Shown: piece after piece, positions 25,322-32,632 of the stretch | Position numbering within the stretch: the first letter of the stretch is position 1 | Layout of the letters: each line of letters opens with the position of its first letter | NCBI GenBank assembly: GCA_958426775.1 | Contig: CATZZP010000021.1 | Location: forward strand, 1-32,632 | From: an uncultured Bacillota bacterium | Lineage (GTDB): Bacteria > Bacillota > Clostridia > Lachnospirales > CAG-274 | Direction: 5' to 3' | Length of the DNA: 32,632 nucleotides | The notes under the pieces: model-generated | Databases searched by the model: none | Told to the model about the DNA's origin: nothing | What the model saw: only the letters and a program-made list of their open reading frames with translations | Made by a program: the position numbers and the translations under genes

Positions 25322-25738
25322 TTAACTGATAAGTACGTCGCTGATTTCAGCAGGAAGTGTAGCCGGATTTACATTAGCTGAAATAACAAAGTTAATATTG
25401 TACTTATCACTCATTTCCTTTAACTTGGCAACAAGCTTAATAATATCCTCATTGTCAAGTTTATTAACTATTTTGTAAAGACCGTCAATAAAAATCTTTT
25501 CAATATCACTATCCTGTGAAAGAATACCGTAGATAAAGCCAACAAGCTCTCTGTAATTAGCAATAGGAAACTCCTTTACTTCTACAAAACGAATGTCATA
25601 ATGCAAATCGTAAATGTGTCTGTTGTCGTCATCTATATAGACAACGTGTCCATCGGACTCCTTGATAGCTGTATTAGCCATCTCAATAAGACGTTTTGTC
25701 TTGCCTTCGCCCTTTTCACCTGCAAGAATCTGAACCAT
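25322..25738 (-). CDS. Small P-loop nucleotide-binding protein
   Basis: The 138-aa protein has a Walker A motif at its N-terminus, AGEKGEGKTKR, and an acidic Walker B-like strand IEKIFIDGLY, followed by an FVISANVNP strand in sensor position. This is a minimal RecA-like or SIMIBI-like core without extra domains. Very similar small ATP-binding proteins are common single genes in Clostridia and are annotated only as hypothetical. GGAGGAG lies six bases before the ATG. The leader carries a perfect 20-base palindrome. No partner gene is in the operon. The function is unknown. Confidence 0.7.
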   Translation of the reverse strand: MVQILAGEKGEGKTKRLIEMANTAIKESDGHVVYIDDDNRHIYDLHYDIRFVEVKEFPIANYRELVGFIYGILSQDSDIEKIFIDGLYKIVNKLDNEDIIKLVAKLKEMSDKYNINFVISANVNPATLPAEISDVLIS

Positions 25739-25760
25739 AATGATCTCCTCCTTTATATTA

Positions 25761-25780
25761 ATACATTTTATAAAATGTAT
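25761..25780. repeat. Perfect 20-bp palindrome upstream of the P-loop gene
   Basis: ATACATTTTATAAAATGTAT is its own reverse complement. It lies 22 bases upstream of the 25738 start on the minus strand, next to the ribosome binding site. It could be an operator or an mRNA hairpin; being entirely AT-rich except for two C/G pairs, it may partly be chance. Confidence 0.55.
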
Positions 25781-25974
25781 AAAGATTATTTGTTTATATA
25801 TACTATTCTATAAAAAACAACAAAACCCTTTTTTATTTTTACATTTTTTTTATAAATTTTTTCAAATAAATTATAGGGGAAATAAAATCACTTGCAAAAT
25901 TTATCAATTTAATGTAAAGTATAATATGGCAGTTTGTGGTTAAATAAGGTTTGATATATACAGAGGTGTTAATT

Positions 25975-27951
25975 TTGGCTAGAAAAAATACAAAGGAATA
26001 TACTAACGACAGCATAACTTCCTTAAAGGGAGCTGACAGAGTCCGTTTAAGACCTTCGGTTATTTTTGGCTCTGACGGCTTAGAGGGCTGTGAGCATTCC
26101 GTATTTGAAATACTTTCCAACTCTATAGATGAAGCAAGAGAGGGTTACGGCAGTGTTATCGAGATAACCCTGTTTAAGGACCATTCTATTGCTGTTTGTG
26201 ACCATGGACGCGGTATACCCGTTGACTATAATACAGTTGAGGAACGCTATAACTGGGAGTTGCTTTTTTGTGAGCTTTATGCAGGCGGTAAGTACGACAA
26301 TAACAGCGGTGAAACCTATCAATACAGCTTAGGTCTTAACGGCTTAGGTCTTTGCTCAACCCAATACAGCTCCGAGTATATGAATGTAGTTATATATCGT
26401 GACGGCTACAGATATGAGCTTAATTTTGAAAAGGGTGAAAATGTAGGGGGACTTAAAAAAGAGCCTACCACCAAAAAGGCAACAGGCAGTAATATTCGTT
26501 GGAAGCCGGACAGAGATGTATTTACCGATATTAATATACCTCTTTCTTATTTTCAGGAAACCCTTCGTCGTCAGTGTATAGTAAATGCAGGTCTTACCTT
26601 TGTGCTTACAGATGAGGAATCGGGAGAAACCTTTACCTATTGCTATAAAAACGGTATCAAGGACTACCTTGAAGAAATCACAAATGATAAAAACCTTACC
26701 GAAATACAGTACCTTTCTACCGAAACTATGGGTCGTGACAGAGAGGATATGCCTGACTATAAGTTAAAGTTTGAGCTGTCCTTTTGCTTTAATAACGAGG
26801 TTAACGTAATTGAATACTACCATAATTCAAGCTTTCTGGAGCACGGAGGCTCACCTGATAAGGCAACACGCTCTGCCTTTGTATATGCCATTGATAAATA
26901 TTTAAAGGATAATAATCTGTATAAAAAGGATGAAAAGAAAATTGTCTTTACTGATGTTGAGGATAGCCTTGTGCTTGTAATTAACTCCTTTTCAACGGTT
27001 ACAAGCTATGCTAACCAGACTAAAAAGGCAATCAACAATAAATTTATTCAGGACGCTATGACTGACTATTTAAAAAAACAGCTTGAGGTTTATTTCATCG
27101 AAAATAAGGCTGATGCAGACAGAATAGCGGCACAGATACTTGTAAATAAGCGTAGCAGGGAAACTGCGGAAAACACACGTATCAATATTAAGAAAAAGCT
27201 TACAGGCACTATTGATATGAATAATCGTGTTGAAAAGTTTGTAAACTGCCGTACTAAGGATACCTCAAAGCGGGAGCTTTATATAGTAGAGGGCGATTCT
27301 GCCTTAGGCTCCTGTATGCTGGGCAGAGATGCAGAATTTCAAGGAATTATGCCAATCAGAGGTAAAATACTTAACTGTCTTAAGGCAGGCTATGACACCA
27401 TATTCAAAAGTGATATTATAACCGACTTATTAAAGGTTATAGGCTGTGGTGTGGAAATTAAGGCAAAGCATGGCAGCAGCCTTAATGAGTTTGATTTAAG
27501 CCAGCTTAAATGGAACAAAATCATTATCTGTACCGATGCTGATGTAGACGGCTTCCAGATACGCACACTTTTGCTTACTATGATTTATCGTCTTGTACCT
27601 ACACTGATTAATGAGGGTTATGTATATATTGCAGAATCACCTCTGTATGAAATAAGCAGTGGGAAGAATACCTACTTTGCCTATACGGAAAAGGAAAAGC
27701 AGGAGATAACAGACAAGCTTACGGGTAAGTATCATATTCAGCGTTCAAAGGGTTTAGGCGAAAATGAGCCTGATATGATGTGGCAGACTACCATGAATCC
27801 TGAAACAAGACGGCTTATAAAGGTTATGCCGCAGGAGGCATCAGCAACAGCTGATATGTTTGAGGTGCTTTTAGGTGATAATCTTCAGGGGCGTAAGGAC
27901 TATATCAGAGAAAACGGACATAATTATATTGACCTGACAGAGCTTAGCTAA
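25975..27951 (+). CDS. parE: Divergent type IIA DNA topoisomerase ATPase subunit (ParE/GyrB-like)
   Basis: The 658-aa protein is a GHKL-ATPase/toprim subunit that pairs with the next gene to pass one DNA duplex through another. ATPase motifs are EILSNSIDEAREG, DHGRGIPVDY and the QTKKAINNKF lysine loop. The toprim domain reads VEGDSALGS (usual VEGDSAGGS), IMPIRGKILN and DADVDGFQIRTLL (usual DADVDGAHIRTLL), then KGLGENEPDMMWQTTMNP. Catalytic acidic residues are kept. The start is TTG at 25975 with AGAGGTG upstream; the frame extends eight codons further without a site. A TATAAT at 25920-25925 is the likely -10, but no -35 fits. It is 13 bases from the next gene, which uses a nearly identical TTG context. 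Confidence 0.85.
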   Translation: MARKNTKEYTNDSITSLKGADRVRLRPSVIFGSDGLEGCEHSVFEILSNSIDEAREGYGSVIEITLFKDHSIAVCDHGRGIPVDYNTVEERYNWELLFCELYAGGKYDNNSGETYQYSLGLNGLGLCSTQYSSEYMNVVIYRDGYRYELNFEKGENVGGLKKEPTTKKATGSNIRWKPDRDVFTDINIPLSYFQETLRRQCIVNAGLTFVLTDEESGETFTYCYKNGIKDYLEEITNDKNLTEIQYLSTETMGRDREDMPDYKLKFELSFCFNNEVNVIEYYHNSSFLEHGGSPDKATRSAFVYAIDKYLKDNNLYKKDEKKIVFTDVEDSLVLVINSFSTVTSYANQTKKAINNKFIQDAMTDYLKKQLEVYFIENKADADRIAAQILVNKRSRETAENTRINIKKKLTGTIDMNNRVEKFVNCRTKDTSKRELYIVEGDSALGSCMLGRDAEFQGIMPIRGKILNCLKAGYDTIFKSDIITDLLKVIGCGVEIKAKHGSSLNEFDLSQLKWNKIIICTDADVDGFQIRTLLLTMIYRLVPTLINEGYVYIAESPLYEISSGKNTYFAYTEKEKQEITDKLTGKYHIQRSKGLGENEPDMMWQTTMNPETRRLIKVMPQEASATADMFEVLLGDNLQGRKDYIRENGHNYIDLTELS

Positions 27952-27964
27952 GGGGGTGTAAATT

Positions 27965-30208
27965 TTGGCAAGGGAAAAAAGTGACGGAGGACACCATGCA
28001 ACAGGTGTCGAAAATAAATTTCAGGAGCAGGGCATAGTAGATACTCTTCGTGTTAATTATATGCCTTATGCCATGAGCGTAATCCTGTCAAGAGCTATAC
28101 CTGCTATTGACGGCTTTAAGCCTGCTCACCGTAAGCTGCTTTATACCATGTATAAAATGGGGCTTTTAACGGGAGCAAGAACAAAATCAACAAATGTAGT
28201 TGGGCAGACTATGAAGCTTAATCCCCACGGTGATGCTACAATATACGAAACTATGGTACGTCTTACAAGAGGTCATGATGCTCTTTTAATGCCTTATGTT
28301 GACTCAAAGGGTAACTTTGGTAAACACTATTCAAGGGATATGGCATATGCCGCATCAAGATATACTGAGGTTAAGCTTGACAATATCTGTAATGAGCTTT
28401 TTAAGAATATTGATAAGGATACCGTAGACTTTACGGATAACTATGACGGTACTATGAAGGAGCCTGTGCTTTTTCCCACAAGCTTTCCCAATATACTTGT
28501 TGCCCCTAATCAGGGTATTGCCGTAAGTATGTCAAGTAATATATGCAGTTTTAATTTAAAAGAGGTATGCAAGGCAACGGTTGCATATATTAAAAATCCT
28601 GAATGTGATATAAAGAAGTATATGCCTGCCCCTGATTTTTCTACAGGTGCACAGCTTATATACGATGAAAATGAAATAGACCAAATTTATAATACCGGTA
28701 TTGGCGGCTTCCGTATGAAGGCAAAATATCGCTATGACAAAAAGAACTCTCTTATTGAAATATATGAAATACCCTACAGCACAACAATAGAGGCTATTAT
28801 TGACCGTATTATTAAAAATGTTAAGGAAAATAAGTTAAAGGAAATTAACGACGTCAGAAATGAAACTGACTTAAAGGGTCTTAAAATTGCCATAGATATA
28901 AAGAGAACAGCTGACCCTGACAAGCTTATGGCAAAGCTTTATAAAATGACTCCTTTATCGGACAGATTTTCCTGCAACTTTAATATTCTTGTTGACGGTG
29001 CTCCGCAGACCTTAGGTGTAAAAGGTATTCTGAGAGAATGGCTTAAGTTCCGCACAGAATGTGTTAAGCGCCAAACTGCTTATGACCTGGATAAAAAGTA
29101 TGCAAAGCATCATTTGCTTGCAGGTCTTAAAGAAATTTTATTGGATATTGACAAGGCAATTAAAATTATACGTGAAACCGAGCTTGAAGAGCAGGTTATA
29201 CCCAACCTTATGTCAGGCTTTGGTATTGATGAGCTTCAGGCAGAGTATATTGCGGAAATCAAGCTCCGCAACCTAAATAAGGAATATCTTTTAAACCGTA
29301 TTTCCGAAATGGAACAGCTTGAGGCTGATATGGCAAGGCTTACGGATGTTTTAAGAGATGAGGAGCTTGTTAAGGAAATTATAATTGAGGATTTGAATGC
29401 CGTTGCTAAAAAATACGGCACTCCAAGACGTACTGAAATTATACCTATTGAGGCTGAAAAGGAAAGCCAAATTGCTACAGATGATTTTATTGAGGACTAC
29501 GGCATAAGGCTTTTCCTTACAAAGCACAATTACTTTAAAAAGATAACCCTTGTATCTCTTCGTTCCTCAGGTGAGCAAAAGCTCAAGGAGGAGGATGAAA
29601 TTATACAGGAGCTTGAAACTACAAATAAAGCAGATATTCTTATGTTCTCAAGCAAGCAGAATGTCTATAAGGTAAAGGCATACGACCTGCCTGAAACAAA
29701 GGCAAGTAATATGGGTGAATATTTAAATAACCTTATTGATATGGATGCTGATGAATATATTGTCTATATGGCAGCCACTACAGAATATAAGGGATATATG
29801 CTCTTTGCCTTTGAAAACGGCAAACTTGCAAAGGTGGATATGTCTGCCTACGCAACAAAGGTAAACCGTAAAAAGCTTATAAACGCATACTCAGATAAAT
29901 CTCCTCTTATCAAGGCGGCATTTATTGATGAGGACTGCGATATGGTACTTATAAGAGATACTGACAAGGCACTTCTTTTTAATACAAGCCTTGTAAGCCC
30001 TAAGACTACTAAAAATACGGTTGGCGTGCAGGTGTTTACTCTTAAAAAGAAAAACAGCCGTCTTACGGATATGCTTTCAATAAGTGACTTTAATTCAGAA
30101 GAAGCTGAAAAACGCTACCGTACCTATCAAATACCTTCGGGAGGTCATTTCTTAAGCGACAGTGATAAGCTGGCAAACGGTTTACCGGCTCAAATAAACC
30201 TATTTTAA
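27965..30208 (+). CDS. parC: Divergent type IIA DNA topoisomerase cleavage subunit (ParC/GyrA-like)
   Basis: The 747-aa subunit makes the transient double-strand break. The winged-helix breakage region contains DGFKPAHRKLLYTMYKMG, NPHGDATIYETMVRL and the catalytic Tyr133 in AASRYTEVKL. The quinolone-contact positions matching E. coli GyrA Ser83 and Asp87 are Ala91 and Glu95. Coiled-coil and gate segments follow (AEIKLRNLNKEYLLNRISEM). The C-terminal beta-pinwheel (about 505-720) lacks the GyrA-box QRRGGKG, so DNA wrapping as in gyrase is unlikely and a topo IV-like decatenase role is favoured. TTG start with AAGGGGGTG upstream, in an operon with parE. Confidence 0.86.
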   Translation: MAREKSDGGHHATGVENKFQEQGIVDTLRVNYMPYAMSVILSRAIPAIDGFKPAHRKLLYTMYKMGLLTGARTKSTNVVGQTMKLNPHGDATIYETMVRLTRGHDALLMPYVDSKGNFGKHYSRDMAYAASRYTEVKLDNICNELFKNIDKDTVDFTDNYDGTMKEPVLFPTSFPNILVAPNQGIAVSMSSNICSFNLKEVCKATVAYIKNPECDIKKYMPAPDFSTGAQLIYDENEIDQIYNTGIGGFRMKAKYRYDKKNSLIEIYEIPYSTTIEAIIDRIIKNVKENKLKEINDVRNETDLKGLKIAIDIKRTADPDKLMAKLYKMTPLSDRFSCNFNILVDGAPQTLGVKGILREWLKFRTECVKRQTAYDLDKKYAKHHLLAGLKEILLDIDKAIKIIRETELEEQVIPNLMSGFGIDELQAEYIAEIKLRNLNKEYLLNRISEMEQLEADMARLTDVLRDEELVKEIIIEDLNAVAKKYGTPRRTEIIPIEAEKESQIATDDFIEDYGIRLFLTKHNYFKKITLVSLRSSGEQKLKEEDEIIQELETTNKADILMFSSKQNVYKVKAYDLPETKASNMGEYLNNLIDMDADEYIVYMAATTEYKGYMLFAFENGKLAKVDMSAYATKVNRKKLINAYSDKSPLIKAAFIDEDCDMVLIRDTDKALLFNTSLVSPKTTKNTVGVQVFTLKKKNSRLTDMLSISDFNSEEAEKRYRTYQIPSGGHFLSDSDKLANGLPAQINLF

Positions 30209-30228
30209 AAAGCTGACTTAGCTTTTTA
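30207..30228 (+). terminator. Possible weak terminator between parC and acyltransferase genes
   Basis: AAAAAGCT (30207-30214) pairs with AGCTTTTT (30220-30227) around a five-base loop, overlapping the parC stop codon. The stem is mostly A-T and lacks a separate T-tract, so read-through into the next gene is likely. Confidence 0.4.
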
Positions 30229-30251
30229 ACGGGAAGTAAAACGGAGTTACA

Positions 30252-31502
30252 ATGAAGTCAAAATATATTTTTATACTGTTTTTATCAATGTATATAAGTG
30301 CATGCCTTTCTCCGTGGGTAAAGGGCTGCATTCCCTTTACACTTACGGATAAGGTTTGCTATATTGCCATGATACCTATATGTTATATTATGGTATTATT
30401 ATTGGATATAATTTTAAATACTGCTTATAAGAGAGCAGGAGAGGTAACCTGGCTTGATATATATGAGCGTCCTTTAATAGAGGAAAAGCGTATTTACGGT
30501 CTTGATGTAGTACGCTTTTTTGCAGTTGTTTTCGTGCCTGCAATACATTTTATGGGCTTAACGGGCTTTTATAATACACCTCTAAGTGGCGGTGAAATGT
30601 TTTTTGCCAACTGTATTAGGTGGCTTTTTATATGCTGTGTGCCTCTGTTTTTAACCCTTACAGGTTATTTAAAGCATAATAAGGGCATTAATTTTGACCA
30701 TTATAAAAGTATATTTGAGGTCCTTGCAACTCATGTATTTATTACAAGCATAAGGCTTTATGTGGATTTTAAATACCATGGCATAGAGCTTACAAGAGAT
30801 TATATTTTGGATAAGCTTGTTTATTTTGAATATGGCTGGTATGTAAAGCTTTACATAGGTATTATGCTCCTTATACCGTTTTTTAATCTGATATGGAGCT
30901 CCCTTAAGGAGAGATTGCACAAAGAGCTTTTAATACTTACCCTTGTATTTTTATGCTCCTTAGGACCTCTTACCTTTGGTATAGTGCCTTCAAGCTGGAC
31001 AATAAACTATGTTTTTATTTACTATTTTATAGGAGCATACCTTAGTGAGTATGAGGTTTGTATAAATAAGTGGCTTAACATATTGCTTATTGTTGCTATG
31101 GTTGTATTGACTACTGTAGGTAACTTTTTATCACCTACACAGGAGGGCTTTTTTAACTGGGATTTTGCAGCTTACGGCAGTAACTCCGGTTATTCCTCTT
31201 TGCCTGCGGTTATACTTACCTTTCTGATTATGACTCTGCTTATTGATACAGATACGGGCTTTAAGCCTATCAGAGGCTTTTTCTGCAGTTTTTCGGTGGT
31301 GTCCCTTGAAATGTATATGTTCAGCCAGATGTTTGACGGTATTATTTATCCAAAGCTTGAATATGAGGGATTTTTAGATATTTTCCCATATATGCCAGCG
31401 GTAGTGGGTGTAATAGTGGCACTTTCGTATGTTGCCTCGCATATAAAAAGATTAATATTTTTTATTATAAAACTACCTTTGTATATTATCAACAATAAGT
31501 AA
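30252..31502 (+). CDS. Membrane acyltransferase (acyltransferase-3 family)
   Basis: The 416-aa polytopic protein resembles acyltransferase-3/OafA-type enzymes that acetylate sugars or cell-surface polymers in the membrane. The diagnostic first helix of the domain is RIYGLDVVRFFAVVFVPAIH at about residues 80-99, with the R..yGLD..R pattern and a conserved His in the same helix. About ten transmembrane helices follow. Two N-terminal hydrophobic segments precede the domain (IFILFLSMYISACLSPW, and ICYIMVLLLDIILN). Substrate is not deducible. ACGGAG is five bases before the ATG, 43 bases after parC. It is the last protein gene before the 1.1-kb non-coding right end. Confidence 0.85.
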   Translation: MKSKYIFILFLSMYISACLSPWVKGCIPFTLTDKVCYIAMIPICYIMVLLLDIILNTAYKRAGEVTWLDIYERPLIEEKRIYGLDVVRFFAVVFVPAIHFMGLTGFYNTPLSGGEMFFANCIRWLFICCVPLFLTLTGYLKHNKGINFDHYKSIFEVLATHVFITSIRLYVDFKYHGIELTRDYILDKLVYFEYGWYVKLYIGIMLLIPFFNLIWSSLKERLHKELLILTLVFLCSLGPLTFGIVPSSWTINYVFIYYFIGAYLSEYEVCINKWLNILLIVAMVVLTTVGNFLSPTQEGFFNWDFAAYGSNSGYSSLPAVILTFLIMTLLIDTDTGFKPIRGFFCSFSVVSLEMYMFSQMFDGIIYPKLEYEGFLDIFPYMPAVVGVIVALSYVASHIKRLIFFIIKLPLYIINNK

Positions 31503-31553
31503 GGGGTTTTATTGTAGGTTTTATACAAAGTGACATTTTTTTAACAAAAACCG

Positions 31554-31582
31554 TTGACATATTATTATTTATTATGTATAAT
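31554..31582 (+). promoter_or_regulatory. Consensus promoter of the large non-coding RNA
   Basis: Perfect TTGACA (31554-31559), 17 bases, perfect TATAAT (31577-31582). This is the best sigma-A promoter in the window and it drives no substantial protein gene. Confidence 0.9.
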
Positions 31583-31588
31583 GTAATT

Positions 31589-32367
31589 ACAAAAAAGAAA
31601 TACATTAAAAACAAATTTGACAATGTATTTTCTTTAAAAGAAAAATAATTTAAAAGAAGGGAGTGGGTTCCGCCAAAGACGTAAATATCGCTTAACGGTT
31701 AAATAGTTTTACAAATACCTTTTACAACTTTTCATTTCAAATGTAACTGATGTGTAGAACAGACTCTTATCTTTCGTGAATGATTTTGGAGCGTTAAAAT
31801 TTTAAAAAAATTTTTCATATAGATAAGCTAAATTAGCATAAAAACAGTAAAGCTAAAAGCCGATTAAGCACAGGACAAAAAATTAAACTTGTTGGTAAAT
31901 GGCACGAGGTAAAGACCAATGGACAGTTAAATCCAAATTAAGAAGTTAAAATCTAAAACAGGAGGTACGGTCCAACAAAAACTTAACTTGAGGCTTACAA
32001 AAAGAGTCAGGGAAAGAAAAACTTTAGCGAGGTACAGGCCAATGAAAATTGAAGTTTATATCGGTAAAAATTAAACTTAATAATTTAAACTAAAGCTTAA
32101 GTGGTTGCTAAATCACAAATAGGAAATGAAAAGATAGTTAAATAAATTAGAGAGATGATTTAAAACCGATAAAAGGAAATTGTTTTATAGAGCATAGCTA
32201 GCTTTCAAAAACAAAAAAGTAAAAATTCGAAGTTGGATACATAGTCCAATGAGAATAGCAAAATTTAACTAATAAGAATGGAGTTATGAAGTGAAAACAG
32301 ATAACGAAATAATAGTAGGATGACCTGTCGCTTTAAGTGGTTATTAGAGCGGCAGGTTATTTTTTTG
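31589..32367 (+). ncRNA. Candidate large structured non-coding RNA (about 780 nt)
   Basis: Between a consensus promoter and a strong terminator lies about 780 bases with no open frame of 60 codons starting within it on either strand except the terminal IS30-like one. Complementary segments seen by eye: AAATACATT/AATGTATTT (31598-31606, 31622-31630); nested GACTCTT/AAGAGTC (31762-31768, 32002-32008), AAGCC/GGCTT (31857-31861, 31992-31996) and TTGTTGG/CCAACAA (31889-31895, 31972-31978); then TATCGGT/ACCGATA (32059-32065, 32165-32171) enclosing hairpin GTGGTT/AATCAC (32101-32116); and TTGGA/TCCAA (32233-32249). A GG(N6)CCAA element recurs (31667, 31908, 31964, 32031). Large size, A-rich linkers and host type recall ROOL, GOLLD and OLE RNAs. 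I cannot assign a class; it is not RNase P, tmRNA, SRP or 6S by their motifs. Confidence 0.6.
32323..32367 (+). terminator. Intrinsic terminator of the large non-coding RNA
   Basis: A 14-bp stem (32323-32336 with 32344-32357, core ACCTGTCGCT / AGCGGCAGGT with G-U pairs) with a seven-base loop is followed by TTATTTTTTTG. Confidence 0.92.
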
Positions 32368-32370
32368 TTC

Positions 32371-32409
32371 TTTTTCAACCTGTGTCGATAGAAATCTAAG
32401 CTTAGGCGG
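32371..32409. repeat. Dispersed repeat, copy B
   Basis: It shares AAATCTAAGCTTAGGCGG (32392-32409) and the TCAACCTRTG block with 19611-19649. Unlike copy A it has no following complementary arm, so it is not a terminator here. Confidence 0.6.
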
Positions 32410-32459
32410 AATTGATATATACAGGTTCTTTCATTTATGGTAAGATGATTATAAGTCAC
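32372..32459 (-). pseudogene. Truncated IS30-family transposase N-terminus
   Basis: From a GTG at 32457-32459, preceded by AAAGGAG, the minus strand reads MTYNHLTINERTCIYQF, close to the N-terminal helix-turn-helix start of IS30-family transposases (pattern M.Y.HLT..ER..IY.f). It continues RLSLDFYRHRLKKNKK, which still loosely fits the 'sireIA..LkrnkSTIsRE' helix but overlaps dispersed repeat copy B, then enters the non-coding RNA terminator and stops at 32265. The catalytic DDE domain is absent, so this is a remnant. The fit beyond the first 17 residues is uncertain. Confidence 0.6.
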
Positions 32460-32575
32460 AAGATTTTTCTCCTTTGGTTATGTTATTTGGTCTACTTCAG
32501 TATACCATAGAAATTATCCTATGATTTTTTGGGTATTTGTTTTTATAAATTATCCGGAAAAAATATTTGGTGTGA
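32460..32575. other. AT-rich spacer, probably the outer part of the IS30-like element
   Basis: No gene is seen. CATAG/CTATG (about 32508-32523) followed by TTTTTT forms a small terminator-like hairpin on plus. This lies just upstream of the IS30-like transposase start and may contain that element's left end and promoter, but I could not identify an inverted repeat pair. Confidence 0.3.
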
Positions 32576-32579
32576 TTTG

Positions 32580-32629
32580 AACTGACCCCCAATAGTTAGA
32601 CCAAAAATCTAACGAATGGGAGGTCAGTT
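32580..32629 (+). mobile_element. IS3/IS150-group terminal end with internal palindrome
   Basis: AACTGACCCCCAATAGTTAG followed by ACC matches the typical left terminal repeat of IS150-group IS3-family elements (TGACCCCCAAAAGTTAGAC-like). It is followed at once by an inverted copy, TCTAAC...GGGAGGTCAGTT (32608-32629), an arrangement also typical of these IS ends that shields the transposase from outside transcription. The transposase itself would lie beyond the window edge. Confidence 0.7.
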
Positions 32630-32632
32630 TTT

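Noticed and set aside
31900..31950. Short frame MARGKDQWTVKSKLRS in the candidate ncRNA
   Set aside because: Only 16 codons, no ribosome binding site at proper spacing, and it lies across the recurring RNA element.
31589..32367. RNase P RNA, tmRNA, SRP RNA, 6S RNA or group II intron as identity of the long RNA
   Set aside because: None of the recognisable conserved blocks (for example the RNase P P4 strands, tmRNA tRNA-like ends, or an intron domain V) was found by eye.
31650..32367. CRISPR array, because of the recurring GG...CCAA element
   Set aside because: The copies are short, imperfect and irregularly spaced (about 56, 67 and 204 bases in the last intervals), not direct repeats with uniform spacers.

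Overview
The window is AT-rich DNA with strong AGGAGG-type ribosome binding sites, frequent GTG and TTG starts, and a gene set typical of Firmicutes: AddB, DnaD/DnaI, SMC-FtsY, BioY with BirA operators, and a ZTP riboswitch on purH. I infer a low-GC Clostridia chromosome, probably a gut Oscillospiraceae/Ruminococcaceae or Lachnospiraceae relative. Both ends look like insertion-sequence debris, which would fit a draft contig broken at repeats.

Left third (1-13000). A short Clp-ATPase-like C-terminal remnant and a terminator come first, then addB (minus), a small membrane-anchored protein, tRNA-Pro(GGG) with its own promoter and terminator, a zinc-ribbon protein, and bioY under two BirA-like operators. 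A NUDIX/acidic-membrane-protein pair and a dnaD-dnaI-prsW operon follow, both on minus. A JAMM peptidase converges on a MATE transporter, and an L,D-transpeptidase follows.

Middle (13000-25300). purH is controlled by a ZTP riboswitch with an intrinsic terminator. tyrA-aroA (minus) supply prephenate dehydrogenase and EPSP synthase. An EF-G paralogue follows, then smc-ftsY and a lipoprotein.

Right (25300-32632). A small P-loop protein (minus) is divergent from a tandem pair of unusual type IIA topoisomerase subunits, both starting at TTG; an acyltransferase-3 membrane protein follows. The last 1.1 kb has no substantial protein gene. It holds a consensus promoter (31554-31582), about 780 nt without a convincing ORF but with several mutually compatible complementary segments and a recurring GG(N6)CCAA element, and a strong terminator (32323-32367). 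This reads as a large structured non-coding RNA gene and is the most interesting object here. It abuts a truncated IS30-like transposase start, a dispersed repeat shared with 19611-19649, and an IS3/IS150-like terminal inverted repeat at the window edge.

All calls are by eye from sequence and translated proteins; no database search or folding program was run.
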